The position numbers and the translations under genes were made by a program. From NCBI GenBank assembly GCA_000620205.1, contig JHVP01000013.1, forward strand, positions 78,263 to 142,262: DNA of 64,000 nucleotides. Direction: 5' to 3'. The notes beneath the pieces were generated by a model, which worked only from the letters and a program-made list of their open reading frames with translations, was not told the origin of the DNA and ran no database searches. Below, piece after piece: positions 46,883 through 55,314 of the stretch; the first letter of the stretch is position 1, and every line of letters starts with the position of its first letter. Source of the stretch: Geodermatophilaceae bacterium URHA0031. GTDB lineage: Bacteria > Actinomycetota > Actinomycetes > Mycobacteriales > Geodermatophilaceae.

Positions 46883-47603
46883 TCCCGTGCCCCAGCTCGC
46901 GGGACACCGCGTGCGCGGCATCGGTGACCATGGCCAGCAGCGGGCTGCGCGGCAGCCCGCGCGCGTCGAACAGCGAGCTGCGCGGCCCGCTCACGCCCAG
47001 CGCCGCGACGACCAGACCGCCGGCGCCGCGGACCGGCGCGGCCAGCCCGCCCAGCCCGGCCTCGTACTCCCCCTGCTCGGTCGCCCAGCCGCGGGCGCGC
47101 ACCTCGGCCAGCTCGGCGGTGGACACGGCGGCGCCCGCCGGCGGACGGTGGCCGGTGTGCGGGTGGCTGTGCGCGCGCAGCACCTTGCCCAGGGCGGTGG
47201 TGGGGGGCAGCACGTCGCCGACCTCGAGCACCTGGGCGGAGTCGTCGGGCCGGAAGACGTGGTGCACGACGACGACCTCCCCGCCCACCAGGGTGGCCAG
47301 CCGCACCGCGTGACCGCTGCGGGCGGCCAGCGCGTCGCTCCAGTTCGACGACCGGGCGCGCAGCTCGTTGACGTCGAGGTGGGCGCCCAGCCGCAGCAGA
47401 CCGGTGCCCAGCGCGTAGCGGCCGGTGGCCCGGTCCTGCTCGACGAACCCGACCAGCAGCAGGGTGCGCAGCAGGCTGTGCGTCGTGGTCTTCGCCAGGC
47501 CCACCGCCTCGGAGATGTCGGTGACCCCGAGGGAGCCGCCGGAGCCGGCGACCACCTGCAGGATCGCGGCCGCACGCTCGATGGACTGCACGCTGCCCGG
47601 CAC
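46875..47603 (-). CDS. IclR family regulator of the glycerol genes
   Basis: 242 residues. N-terminal winged helix (VQSIERAAAILQVVA; DISEAVGLAKTTTHSLLRTL) and C-terminal effector domain (GFVEQDRATGRYALGTGLLRLG, TALGKVLRAH, GVSGPRSS). GTG 47603 is preceded at 8 nt by TAGCGT. It is translationally coupled to glpK copy 2 and divergent from glpD, with a palindromic site between them and another before glpF, so it most likely senses glycerol or glycerol 3-phosphate. The sign of regulation is not proved by sequence. Confidence 0.9.
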   Translation of the reverse strand: MPGSVQSIERAAAILQVVAGSGGSLGVTDISEAVGLAKTTTHSLLRTLLLVGFVEQDRATGRYALGTGLLRLGAHLDVNELRARSSNWSDALAARSGHAVRLATLVGGEVVVVHHVFRPDDSAQVLEVGDVLPPTTALGKVLRAHSHPHTGHRPPAGAAVSTAELAEVRARGWATEQGEYEAGLGGLAAPVRGAGGLVVAALGVSGPRSSLFDARGLPRSPLLAMVTDAAHAVSRELGHGSG

Positions 47604-47649
47604 GGCGACCGACGCTAGGCCATCGGACGGGTTCGTGGCGCAGTGCGCG

Positions 47650-47670
47650 CTGTGCGACATGGTCGGACAG
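47650..47670. promoter_or_regulatory. Glycerol-locus operator, copy 2 (iclR/glpD)
   Basis: Arms CTGTGCGAC and GTCGGACAG around ATG, one mismatch, extended by GCG/CGC outside. It is 30 nt from the predicted glpD -10 and 32 nt from the iclR -10 on the other strand. Confidence 0.7.
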
Positions 47671-47700
47671 CGCACCTCGTCGCCGGTGCGCCGACCGACC

Positions 47701-47706
47701 TACCGT
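47701..47706 (+). promoter_or_regulatory. Predicted glpD -10 box (TACCGT)
   Basis: TACCGT, giving a leader of about 45 nt with an AGGAG ribosome site before ATG 47758. Confidence 0.45.
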
Positions 47707-47757
47707 GGGGACCAGAGGCCACACCGACGTGCGCCGGCCGGCGCTAGGAGAGTCCGC

Positions 47758-49488
47758 ATGACCGCAGTTCGCCCGCTCGGACCCGACCAGCGCGCCCAGG
47801 CATGGGCCGACCTCGCTGCCGGTGAGTTCGAGGTCCTCGTCGTCGGCGGTGGCGTGACCGGTGCCGGGGTGGCGCTCGACGCGGCCACCCGCGGCCTGCG
47901 CACCGCCCTGGTGGAGGCCCGCGACTTCGCCAGCGGCACCTCCTCCCGCTCCTCCAAGCTCTTCCACGGCGGGCTGCGCTACCTGGAGCAGTTCGACTTC
48001 GGACTGGTCCGCGAGGCGCTGCACGAGCGCGACCTCTCGGTGAACCGGATCGCGCCGCACCTGGTCAAGCCGGTCCCGTTCCTCTACCCGTTGACCCACC
48101 ACGTGTGGGAGCGGCCCTACGTGACCGCGGGCCTCGCGCTCTACGACGGGCTGGCCCGGCTCGGTGCCCTCTCCGAGCCGATGCCCGGTCAGAAGCACCT
48201 CACCCGCACCGGGGCCCGGCGGCTGTTCCCGGCGCTGAAGGAGGACGCGCTGGTCGGCGCGGTCCGCTACTACGACGCGCAGGCCGACGACGCCCGGCAC
48301 ACCCTCACCGTGGCGCTGACCGCGGCCGCCTACGGGGCGACCGTGCTCAACTCCGCCGAGGTCGTCTCCTTCACCCACGCGGGCGGCCGCGTGGTCGGGG
48401 CCCGGGTCCGCGACGTGGAGACCGGCCAGGAGGTCGACGTCCGCAGCGAGGTCGTGGTCAACGCGACCGGGGTGTGGACCGACGACGTGCAGACGCTGGT
48501 GGGCGGCCGGGGCCGGTTCCACGTGCGGGCCAGCAAGGGCGTGCACATCGTCGTCCCGCGCGACCGGATCAACGGCGAGGTCGGGCTGATCCTGCGCACC
48601 GAGAAGTCGGTGCTGTTCGTCATCCCGTGGGGCAGCCACTGGATCGTCGGGACCACCGACACCGACTGGTCGCTGGACAAGGCGCACCCGGCGGCGTCCA
48701 AGGCCGACATCGACTACATCCTCGAGCACGTGAACCAGGTGCTCTCGGTGCCGATCACGCACGCCGACATCACCGGCGTCTACGCCGGGCTGCGCCCGCT
48801 GCTGTCCGGCGAGCAGGAGTCGACCAGCCAGCTCTCCCGCGAGCACGCGGTCGCCCGCCCCGTGCCCGGGGTCATCGCCGTGGCCGGTGGCAAGTACACG
48901 ACCTACCGGCCGATGGCCGCCGACGCGGTGGACGCCGTCGCCGAGGACGTGTCCCGCCCGGTGCCGCCGAGCGTCACCGAGAACATCCCGCTGGTCGGCG
49001 CCGAGGGCTACGCGGCGATGGTCAACTCCCTCGACGGCCTCTCCCAGCGGTGGGGCATCCCGCACTTCCGGGCCGAGCACCTGCTCAACCGGTTCGGTTC
49101 GCTCACCCCGGAGGTGCTCGCCCTGGCCGCGGACGCCCCGGAGCTGCTGCAGCCGGTGCCCGGGGCCGAGGAGTACCTGATGGTCGAGATGGTGTGGGGC
49201 GCCGCGCACGAGGGTGCGCTGCACCTCGACGACCTGCTCGCCCGTCGCACCCGCATCTCGATCGAGACCCCGCACCGCGGTGTCGAGTCCGCCGAGCCGG
49301 TGGCCCGGGCGGTCGCCGGGGTGCTGGGCTGGGACGCCGAGCGGATCGCGAACGAGGTGGACAGCTACCGGGCCCGGGTCGAGGCCGAGCGGCGGTCCCA
49401 GGAGGCCGCCGACGACCTGGAGGCCGACGCCGCCCGGGTCGCCGCCCCGGACACCCGCGCTGTCGCCGTGGGCCGCGCCCTCCACTAG
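47758..49488 (+). CDS. glpD: Glycerol-3-phosphate dehydrogenase (FAD, membrane-associated)
   Basis: 576 residues. VLVVGGGVTGAGVALDAATRG is split over residues 22-43 and binds FAD; SSRSSKLFHGGLRYLEQFDF, WGSHWIVGTTDTDW and AGGKYTTYRPMA are conserved GlpD blocks, and the C-terminal helical domain is present. Oxidises glycerol 3-phosphate to DHAP, passing electrons to quinone. ATG 47758 follows AGGAG. Shares the divergent control region with iclR. Confidence 0.95.
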   Translation: MTAVRPLGPDQRAQAWADLAAGEFEVLVVGGGVTGAGVALDAATRGLRTALVEARDFASGTSSRSSKLFHGGLRYLEQFDFGLVREALHERDLSVNRIAPHLVKPVPFLYPLTHHVWERPYVTAGLALYDGLARLGALSEPMPGQKHLTRTGARRLFPALKEDALVGAVRYYDAQADDARHTLTVALTAAAYGATVLNSAEVVSFTHAGGRVVGARVRDVETGQEVDVRSEVVVNATGVWTDDVQTLVGGRGRFHVRASKGVHIVVPRDRINGEVGLILRTEKSVLFVIPWGSHWIVGTTDTDWSLDKAHPAASKADIDYILEHVNQVLSVPITHADITGVYAGLRPLLSGEQESTSQLSREHAVARPVPGVIAVAGGKYTTYRPMAADAVDAVAEDVSRPVPPSVTENIPLVGAEGYAAMVNSLDGLSQRWGIPHFRAEHLLNRFGSLTPEVLALAADAPELLQPVPGAEEYLMVEMVWGAAHEGALHLDDLLARRTRISIETPHRGVESAEPVARAVAGVLGWDAERIANEVDSYRARVEAERRSQEAADDLEADAARVAAPDTRAVAVGRALH

Positions 49489-49498
49489 ACAGGACGGC

Positions 49499-50572
49499 AT
49501 GGACGTCGTCGGGCTGGTGCGGGAGCTCGTCGGGCGACCGACGGTCTCCGGCGACGCGGCGGCCCAGCGCGAGGTGCTGGGCACGGTCACCGACGTGCTC
49601 ACCGCGGCCGCACCGCACCTGCAGGTGCGGGTGGGCACCGACCGGGAGCAGCCCTGGACCTTGCTCACCTCGGCCACCGACCCGGTCCGGCCGCGGCTGC
49701 TGCTGGCCTGCCACGTCGACACGGTGCCCGCCGCCGACCCGGCCGGCTGGCAGCGCGACCCGTTCGGCGCCGAGGAGGAGGACGGCCGGATCTGGGGCCG
49801 GGGCGGCTCGGACATGAAGGCCGGGCTGGTCGCCGCTGCCGCGGCGATGGCCGGCGCCGACCCCTCGGTGCCGGTCGCGCTGCTGCTGACCAGCGACGAG
49901 GAGACCGGTTCCCGCGGCGCGGCCGCCGCAGCCGGCGCGGTCGCTGAGTTGGCGGTCGGTGCGGTCGTCGTCCCGGAGGCGACCGGCAACCGGGTCGTGC
50001 TCGGCCACCGGGGCGCGCTGTGGGTGGCGGTCCGCACGGCGGGCGTCGCCGCGCACGGCAGCACGCCGCAGCGGGGGCACAACGCGCTGCTGGACCTGGT
50101 CGCCGTCCTCGGTCGCGCCCGCGCCGGGCTGCCGCTGTCGACCGAGCAGTTCCTGGGTGCGGAGACCTGGAACCCCGGCGTGCTGCGCAGCGGCAGCGTG
50201 CCGAACGTCGTCCCGGACCGGGCCGAGGCCGTCATCGACCAGCGGACCGTCGGGGACGGCAGCGCCCTGCTGGCCTGGTGGCGCGCCCAGCCGGAGGTGG
50301 CCGACGTCGAGGTGCTCGTCGACCTGCCGCCGGTGCGCACGCCGCCCGACGACCCGTGGGTGGCCCGGTTGCCCGCGCCGGTCGAGCCCTCCCCCGCCAC
50401 CTACTTCACCGACGCCTCGGTGCTGGCGGCGGTCACCGGCGCGGCGCCGATCGTCGTGTGGGGCCCGGGGACGCCGGCGGTCATGCACGCCACCGACGAG
50501 TACGTCGAGGTGGCCGAGATCGAGCAGGCCGTCGCCGCGCTCACCGCCGTCCTCGGCTCCTGGCCGACCTGA
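49499..50572 (+). CDS. M20-family metallopeptidase (ArgE/DapE/ACY1-like)
   Basis: 357 residues. LLLACHVDTVPA (His, Asp zinc ligands), GRGGSDMKAGLVA, TSDEETGSRGA (catalytic Glu and bridging ligand) and late MHATDEYV (His) are intact. Succinyl-diaminopimelate desuccinylase-like, but DapE identity cannot be claimed. ATG 49499 is 10 bp after glpD, so the two are probably co-transcribed although no metabolic link is obvious. Confidence 0.87.
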   Translation: MDVVGLVRELVGRPTVSGDAAAQREVLGTVTDVLTAAAPHLQVRVGTDREQPWTLLTSATDPVRPRLLLACHVDTVPAADPAGWQRDPFGAEEEDGRIWGRGGSDMKAGLVAAAAAMAGADPSVPVALLLTSDEETGSRGAAAAAGAVAELAVGAVVVPEATGNRVVLGHRGALWVAVRTAGVAAHGSTPQRGHNALLDLVAVLGRARAGLPLSTEQFLGAETWNPGVLRSGSVPNVVPDRAEAVIDQRTVGDGSALLAWWRAQPEVADVEVLVDLPPVRTPPDDPWVARLPAPVEPSPATYFTDASVLAAVTGAAPIVVWGPGTPAVMHATDEYVEVAEIEQAVAALTAVLGSWPT

Positions 50573-50576
50573 CCGC

Positions 50577-50590
50577 GTTCCACGTGGAAC
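50577..50590. promoter_or_regulatory. parS: parS-like centromere site 4
   Basis: GTTCCACGTGGAAC, perfect, in the 36-bp gap between the M20 peptidase and HMG-CoA lyase genes, so not constrained by coding. Confidence 0.8.
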
Positions 50591-50608
50591 CGGGGGGATG
50601 ATGCGGGG

Positions 50609-51553
50609 ATGAACGAGTTCGATCTGGTCCTCCCGACGGCGGTCGACGTCCGCGAGGTGGGCATGCGGGACGGCCTGCAGCTCGAGGACCCGCTGCCGCT
50701 GGCCGCCAAGCTGCAGATGCTGGAGGCGCTGGTCGCCACCGGGGTGCGCCGGATCGAGGTGACCTCCTTCGTCTCCCCCAGGGCGGTCCCGGCGCTGGCC
50801 GACGCCGACCAGCTGGCCGCCGAGCTGCACCGGTTCGACGGCGTGCACTTCTCCGCGCTGGTCGCCAACCCGCGGGGAGCGGTCCGCGCGGTCGACGCCG
50901 GCCTGACCTCCCTGGAGTACGTCGTCTCGGCCTCGGACTCGCACAGCCAGGCCAACGCCGGGCGCTCCACCGCCGCCGCGGTCGCCGCGGTCGGCGAGAT
51001 CGCCGAGCTGGCGCACGGTGCCGGCGGCTCGCTGGAGGTCATCGTGGCCACCGCCTGGGACTGCCCCTTCGAGGGCCGCACCCCGGTCGCCCGCACCGTC
51101 GACGTCACCCGGGCCGCGGTCACCGCCGGGGCCGACCAGCTCTGCCTGGGCGACACGATCGGCACCACGACGCCGGTGCGTGTCGTCCGGCTGCTCGACG
51201 CCGTCCGCCGGGCCACCCCGGGCGTCGCGCTCGGCGCGCACTTCCACGACACCCGCGGCACCGGGCAGGCCAACGCGCTCGCCGCGCTGCAGGCCGGGGT
51301 CACCCAGCTGGACGCGTCGGTCGGCGGGCTCGGCGGCTGCCCGTTCGCCCCGGGGGCGAGCGGCAACATCGCCACCGAGGAGCTCGTCTACTGGCTCGCC
51401 GACGCCGAGGTGGCCACCGGCATCGACCTGGACGCCCTGCTGGCCGCCGCCGCGGTCACCGAGCGCGCCGTCGGCCACGAGCTGCCCAGCTCGCTGCACC
51501 GCGCCGGTGGGCGGAACGTCCCCCGGGGCGCTGTGGTGGGATCGACCGCGTGA
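50609..51553 (+). CDS. mvaB: Hydroxymethylglutaryl-CoA lyase
   Basis: 314 residues. EVGMRDGLQ (metal and substrate loop), SASDSHSQANAGRS, LGDTIGTTTP, HFHDTRGTG and GLGGCPFAPGASGN with the catalytic Cys define the HMGL-like TIM barrel. Last step of leucine degradation, giving acetoacetate and acetyl-CoA. ATG 50609 has GATGAT 6 nt upstream. Overlaps the next gene by 4 bp. Confidence 0.93.
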   Translation: MNEFDLVLPTAVDVREVGMRDGLQLEDPLPLAAKLQMLEALVATGVRRIEVTSFVSPRAVPALADADQLAAELHRFDGVHFSALVANPRGAVRAVDAGLTSLEYVVSASDSHSQANAGRSTAAAVAAVGEIAELAHGAGGSLEVIVATAWDCPFEGRTPVARTVDVTRAAVTAGADQLCLGDTIGTTTPVRVVRLLDAVRRATPGVALGAHFHDTRGTGQANALAALQAGVTQLDASVGGLGGCPFAPGASGNIATEELVYWLADAEVATGIDLDALLAAAAVTERAVGHELPSSLHRAGGRNVPRGAVVGSTA

Positions 51554-52062
51554 GCGCAACACCCGACGTCCCCCCGGCGGTGGTCGACCCGCAGGTCATG
51601 CGCGACGTGCTGGGCCACTTCGTCTCCGGCGTCACCGTGGTGACCGCAATGGGGGGCGACGGGCCGGTCGGGTTCACCTGCCAGTCGTTCAGCTCGCTGT
51701 CGCTGGACCCGCCGCTGGTGGCCTTCGCCCCGGCCCGCACCTCGACCACCTGGCCCCGGCTGCGCGACGCCGGCCGGTTCTGCGTGAACGTCCTCGCCGA
51801 GGAGCAGAGCGGGCTGTCCCGCCAGTTCGCCCGCAGCGGCACCGACAAGTACGCCGGGGTCAGCTGGGCGCCGAGCCCGTACGGATCGCCCGTGCTGGAC
51901 GGCATCGTCGCCTGGATCGACAGCGAGCTGTGGGCCGAGTACGACGGCGGTGACCACACGATCGTGGTGGCCCGGGTGCTCGACCTCGGCGCGGACGCCT
52001 CGCGGACCCCGCTGCTGTTCCACCGCGGCGCCTACGGCCTCCAAGCCGCAGTCGACCTCTAG
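51550..52062 (+). CDS. Flavin reductase-domain protein
   Basis: 170 residues, GTG inside the mvaB stop (GTGA). HFVSGVTVVTAMGG, GFTCQSFSSLSLDPPLVAF and FCVNVLAEEQSGLSRQFA are the FMN-binding split-barrel fold of NADH:FMN reductases that serve two-component monooxygenases. No partner oxygenase is next to it. Shares a CTAG with the convergent LOV phosphatase gene so that each stop lies inside the other. Confidence 0.9.
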   Translation: MSATPDVPPAVVDPQVMRDVLGHFVSGVTVVTAMGGDGPVGFTCQSFSSLSLDPPLVAFAPARTSTTWPRLRDAGRFCVNVLAEEQSGLSRQFARSGTDKYAGVSWAPSPYGSPVLDGIVAWIDSELWAEYDGGDHTIVVARVLDLGADASRTPLLFHRGAYGLQAAVDL

Positions 52063-54389
52063 TCGAAGCGGAGGGCCAGCACCGCGACGTCGTCCCGGCG
52101 GTCGGGGTGGGGGCCGACGGCGTGCCGGCACAGGTCGGCCGGGGTGGCGTCGACCGGTGCGTCGGCCAGCCGGGCCGCCAGCGCGGCGATCCCCTGGTCG
52201 AGGTCCTCGCCCGGGTGCTCGATCAGGCCGTCGGTGTAGGCGACCAGGGTCGTCCCGGCCGGCACCTCGAGGACCAACGACCGGCGCCGGTGCGTGGCGT
52301 CGACGCCGATGAGCAGGCCGGTCACGCCGTCGACCACCTGCACCGAGCCGTCGAGCCGGCGGAGGACCACCGGGGGGTGCCCGGCGTTGGCCAGCTCCAC
52401 GCGCCACGGCTCGCCGTCGGTCGCGGGACGCTCGGCCCGGGCGTAGACCATCGTGGCCATCGGTGCGACGTGCAGGCCCTGCACCAGCCGGTCGACGCGG
52501 CCGAGGACCTCCCCCGGGTCGGTGTCGGGTGCGTCCCAGGCGCAGGCCCGCAGCAGACCGCGCAGGTGGCCCATCGCGGCGGCGGCGGCGACGTCGTGCC
52601 CGACGACGTCCCCGACCGCGATCCCCACGGCGCCGTCGGGCAGGTGCAGCAGGTCGTAGAAGTCGCCGCCGACCTCGGCCGCGGTGGAGGCGCTGAGGTA
52701 GGCCGCCGCCGCGGTGACGCCCGGGATGGTGGGCAGCTCGGGGAGCAGCGAGCGTTGCAGCGTCTCGGCGACGGTGTGCTCCTGCTGGTAGAGCCGCACG
52801 TTGTCCATCGCCATCGCGGCCCGCCGGGACAGGTCACGGGCCAGGTCGATGTCCTCGCTGGTGAAGCCCCGGTCGTCGCGCGTCGCGACCAGCACCAGCG
52901 CGCCGAGCATGCGGCGCCGGGCGATCAGCGGGACGCTCATCACCGACCTGCCGCCGAGCGAGCGGAACAGCGCGGCGGTCTCCGGCACCGGGAAGACCCG
53001 GTCGACCCACTCCGGGGTGACGTGCTCGACCAGCACCGACTCGCTGGTGCGCAGCGACCGGCGGGTGGGCGAGCTCTCCGGCAGGTTGCTGAGGTGGCGG
53101 ACGGCCAGCTCGGCCAGCTCGGCCTCGAAGCCCTCCCGGTGCCGGTGCGCGGTCTCCCGGACGGTGCCCTGCTCGTCGACGAGGGTGAGGAAGACCCAGT
53201 CGGCCAGCAGCGGCACGCACAGCGAGGCCAGCCGGTCGATCAGGTCGGACATGTCCAGGGTCGCGCTGAGCGTGCTGGTCGCCTCGGCCATCAGCGCGAG
53301 CCGGCTCTGCGCCAGCTCGGCCTCCACCCGGGCGGCGTCGGCGGCGGCGTGCGCCTGCTCGGCGTCCCGGCGGGCGGCCTGCTCGGCGGCGAAGGCGGCC
53401 TGGCGGTCGTCCTCCACCCGGACCCGCTCGGTGACGTCGGTCTGCACGCCCACGAAGCTGACCAGCTCGCCGTCCCCGTCGAACACCGGCGTGATCGACA
53501 GCTGGTTCCAGAAGGCGGTGCCGTCCTTGCGGTAGTTGAGCAGCGTGGTGGTGATCGGCCGCTGGTCCTGCAGGGCCTGCCGCAGGTCCTCGACCGCCTT
53601 CTGCTCGGTGGCCGGCCCCTGCAGGAACCGGCAGTTGCGCCCGACGCTCTCCTCGTAGCCGTACCCGCTGATCCGGGTGAAGGACGGGTTGACCCAGACC
53701 AGCGGGTCGTCCTCCTGGCGCGGGTCGGTGATGGTGAACGCGATGTCGGTGGCGACGACCGCCCGCTCGCGGAGCGCCTGCAGCACGGCCTCCGGGTCGT
53801 CGGTGCTGCTGGACTCGTCGACCTGGAGGAACACGACGAGGGAGAGCCGCTGCTCGCTGTCGTCCTGGGACAGCGGGAAGCCGGTCACCCACAACGCCTG
53901 GTCGGCATCGGCGTCGGCAGCGGCGGCCCGCCGCTCGTCGGAGCTGCGCCGCGGGGCGAGCCGGACCGCCTCCCCGACGACCGGGCGCCCCTCGGCGACC
54001 AGCGACAGCGGGCTGGAGGTGCTCGCCAGCGGGGCGGAGTTGAGGTCGGTGAGCCCGGCCGAGGCGCCCCAGGAGTCCACCGGCACGGGCAGCCGGACGT
54101 TGCCGGCCAGTTCGATCGCGGCCTTGTTGGCGTAGACGACGTCCCCGGCGGACTGGTCGATCACCAGCACCGCGACCGGGACGTCGGACAGCACGCCGGG
54201 CAGCGCGGCCTGCGCCGCCCGGGTGGTGTCGCTGCCGGACACGGCCACCTCGGCGGCGCCGACGATGTTCGCCTGCCGCTGGACCGGTGAGGATGCGTGA
54301 TCGACCGCCACGAGGCCCTCGGCGAGCGCGGAGGTGGCCTCTGGCGGTACGGCGCCGGCAGGCGTCCCCGGGTGTCGCTGCAACGGCAC
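52059..54389 (-). CDS. LOV-GAF-PP2C (SpoIIE-type) photoreceptor phosphatase
   Basis: 776 residues. PAS-like region 65-190; LOV domain 205-322 with VGRNCRFLQGPATEQ (photoreactive Cys253), NYRKDGTAFWNQLSITP and FVGVQTDVTER; short coiled coil 323-365; GAF 372-530; SpoIIE/PP2C phosphatase 550-776 with GGDFYD, GDVVGHDV, NAGHPP, YTDGLIE and the final RRDDVAVL metal motif. Expected to bind FMN, form a Cys adduct in blue light and dephosphorylate an anti-sigma antagonist, feeding a SigB-like stress pathway. GTG 54389 has TAAGAT 6 nt upstream. No anti-sigma partner gene is adjacent. Confidence 0.92.
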   Translation of the reverse strand: MPLQRHPGTPAGAVPPEATSALAEGLVAVDHASSPVQRQANIVGAAEVAVSGSDTTRAAQAALPGVLSDVPVAVLVIDQSAGDVVYANKAAIELAGNVRLPVPVDSWGASAGLTDLNSAPLASTSSPLSLVAEGRPVVGEAVRLAPRRSSDERRAAAADADADQALWVTGFPLSQDDSEQRLSLVVFLQVDESSSTDDPEAVLQALRERAVVATDIAFTITDPRQEDDPLVWVNPSFTRISGYGYEESVGRNCRFLQGPATEQKAVEDLRQALQDQRPITTTLLNYRKDGTAFWNQLSITPVFDGDGELVSFVGVQTDVTERVRVEDDRQAAFAAEQAARRDAEQAHAAADAARVEAELAQSRLALMAEATSTLSATLDMSDLIDRLASLCVPLLADWVFLTLVDEQGTVRETAHRHREGFEAELAELAVRHLSNLPESSPTRRSLRTSESVLVEHVTPEWVDRVFPVPETAALFRSLGGRSVMSVPLIARRRMLGALVLVATRDDRGFTSEDIDLARDLSRRAAMAMDNVRLYQQEHTVAETLQRSLLPELPTIPGVTAAAAYLSASTAAEVGGDFYDLLHLPDGAVGIAVGDVVGHDVAAAAAMGHLRGLLRACAWDAPDTDPGEVLGRVDRLVQGLHVAPMATMVYARAERPATDGEPWRVELANAGHPPVVLRRLDGSVQVVDGVTGLLIGVDATHRRRSLVLEVPAGTTLVAYTDGLIEHPGEDLDQGIAALAARLADAPVDATPADLCRHAVGPHPDRRDDVAVLALRFD

Positions 54390-54395
54390 GCCAAG

Positions 54396-54401
54396 ATCTT
54401 A
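54396..54401 (-). promoter_or_regulatory. Predicted -10 box for leaderless LOV phosphatase gene (TAAGAT)
   Basis: TAAGAT on the minus strand, 6 nt before GTG 54389; the best -10 match in the window. Confidence 0.6.
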
Positions 54402-54516
54402 CCGGGGCTTTGGATTGCGCACCATCGACAGGGGACGGCCAGGTCAGAGCTGCGTAGCGTCGTTCCTGGTCGAGCGGGGTAGGGACCGGAGCGCACACCA
54501 CGAGAGAGGACGCGTC

Positions 54517-55314
54517 ATGGGACTCCTGAGCCGGCTCTTCGGCCGTGACCGCGGGCAGGGCTCCACCGACCCGTACGCCCAGCAGGGCTACGGCTACGGC
54601 TACGCCCCGCAGCCGCAGCAGCCGGCCCCGCGGGCGCAGAGCGAGGACGAGCGCGCGATCGAGCGGTACCGCTACCTGCTGCGCACCGCTCCCCCGGACC
54701 AGGTGGAGGCTGCGCACGCGGAGGCCTTCGGCAAGCTCACCCCCGAGCAGCGCCGCCAGGTCCTCGAGCAGCTGTCCGCCGCGGTGCCGGCCGGCGAGCG
54801 GCCGCGCGGCGACGACCCGCGGAGCCTGGCCCGGGCCGCCACCCGGGCGGAGTTCCGCCAGCCCGGTTTCCTCGAGCGCACCTTCAGCGGCGGCGGGTAC
54901 GGCGGTGGCTACGGCCGGGGTGGCTACGGGGGTGGCTACGGGGGTGGCTACGGCGGTGGCATGGGTGGCATGGGGATGGGCAGCATGATCGGCGGCAGCC
55001 TGCTCGGCACCGTCGCCGGTGTGGTCGTCGGCTCGGCGGTGGCCGATGCCCTCTTCGACACCGGCCTCGGCGACGGCGGCCTGTTCGGCGGTGGCGACGA
55101 GGAGGCCTACGCCGAGGGCTACCAGGACGGCGAGCAGGCCGACGACGGCGGCGGGGACTACGGCGGCGGGGACGGCGGCGGGGACTACGACGGGGGTGGC
55201 TACGACGCCGGCGGCTTCGACGGTGGTGGGTTCGACGGTGGTGGGTTCGACGGTGGTGGGTTCGACGGTGGTGGCGACTTCGGTGGGGGCGACTTCGGTG
55301 GGGGCGACTTCTAG
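54517..55314 (+). CDS. Glycine-rich low-complexity protein
   Basis: 265 residues, no family assigned. N-terminus MGLLSRLFGRDRG, then a conserved-looking helical segment (about 45-110, IERYRYLLRTAPPDQVEAAHAEAFGKL) that is common in actinobacterial proteins of this kind, a Gly/Tyr run, a hydrophobic stretch (about 155-185, GSLLGTVAGVVVGSAVADALF) that may insert in the membrane, and an acidic Gly/Asp/Phe repeat tail. ATG 54517 follows GAGAGAGGA. The last codons overlap the convergent gene in a shared CTAG. Confidence 0.75.
   Translation: MGLLSRLFGRDRGQGSTDPYAQQGYGYGYAPQPQQPAPRAQSEDERAIERYRYLLRTAPPDQVEAAHAEAFGKLTPEQRRQVLEQLSAAVPAGERPRGDDPRSLARAATRAEFRQPGFLERTFSGGGYGGGYGRGGYGGGYGGGYGGGMGGMGMGSMIGGSLLGTVAGVVVGSAVADALFDTGLGDGGLFGGGDEEAYAEGYQDGEQADDGGGDYGGGDGGGDYDGGGYDAGGFDGGGFDGGGFDGGGFDGGGDFGGGDFGGGDF
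55216..55305 (+). repeat. 15-bp coding tandem repeats
   Basis: Four copies of TTCGACGGTGGTGGG (last base varies) at 55216-55275, then two of GACTTCGGTGGGGGC at 55276-55305, near the end of the glycine-rich gene. Repeat-number variation between strains is likely. Confidence 0.9.

Noticed and set aside
48516..48529. GTTCCACGTGCGGG in glpD as a sixth parS site
   Set aside because: Only the left half matches; the right arm is lost, so ParB binding is unlikely.
46378..50400. 1340-codon minus-strand frame across the glycerol genes
   Set aside because: It runs antisense to glpD and the M20 gene and out of frame with iclR and glpK; the translation is Ser/Arg/Thr-rich with no family match. It exists only because stop codons are rare at this GC content.
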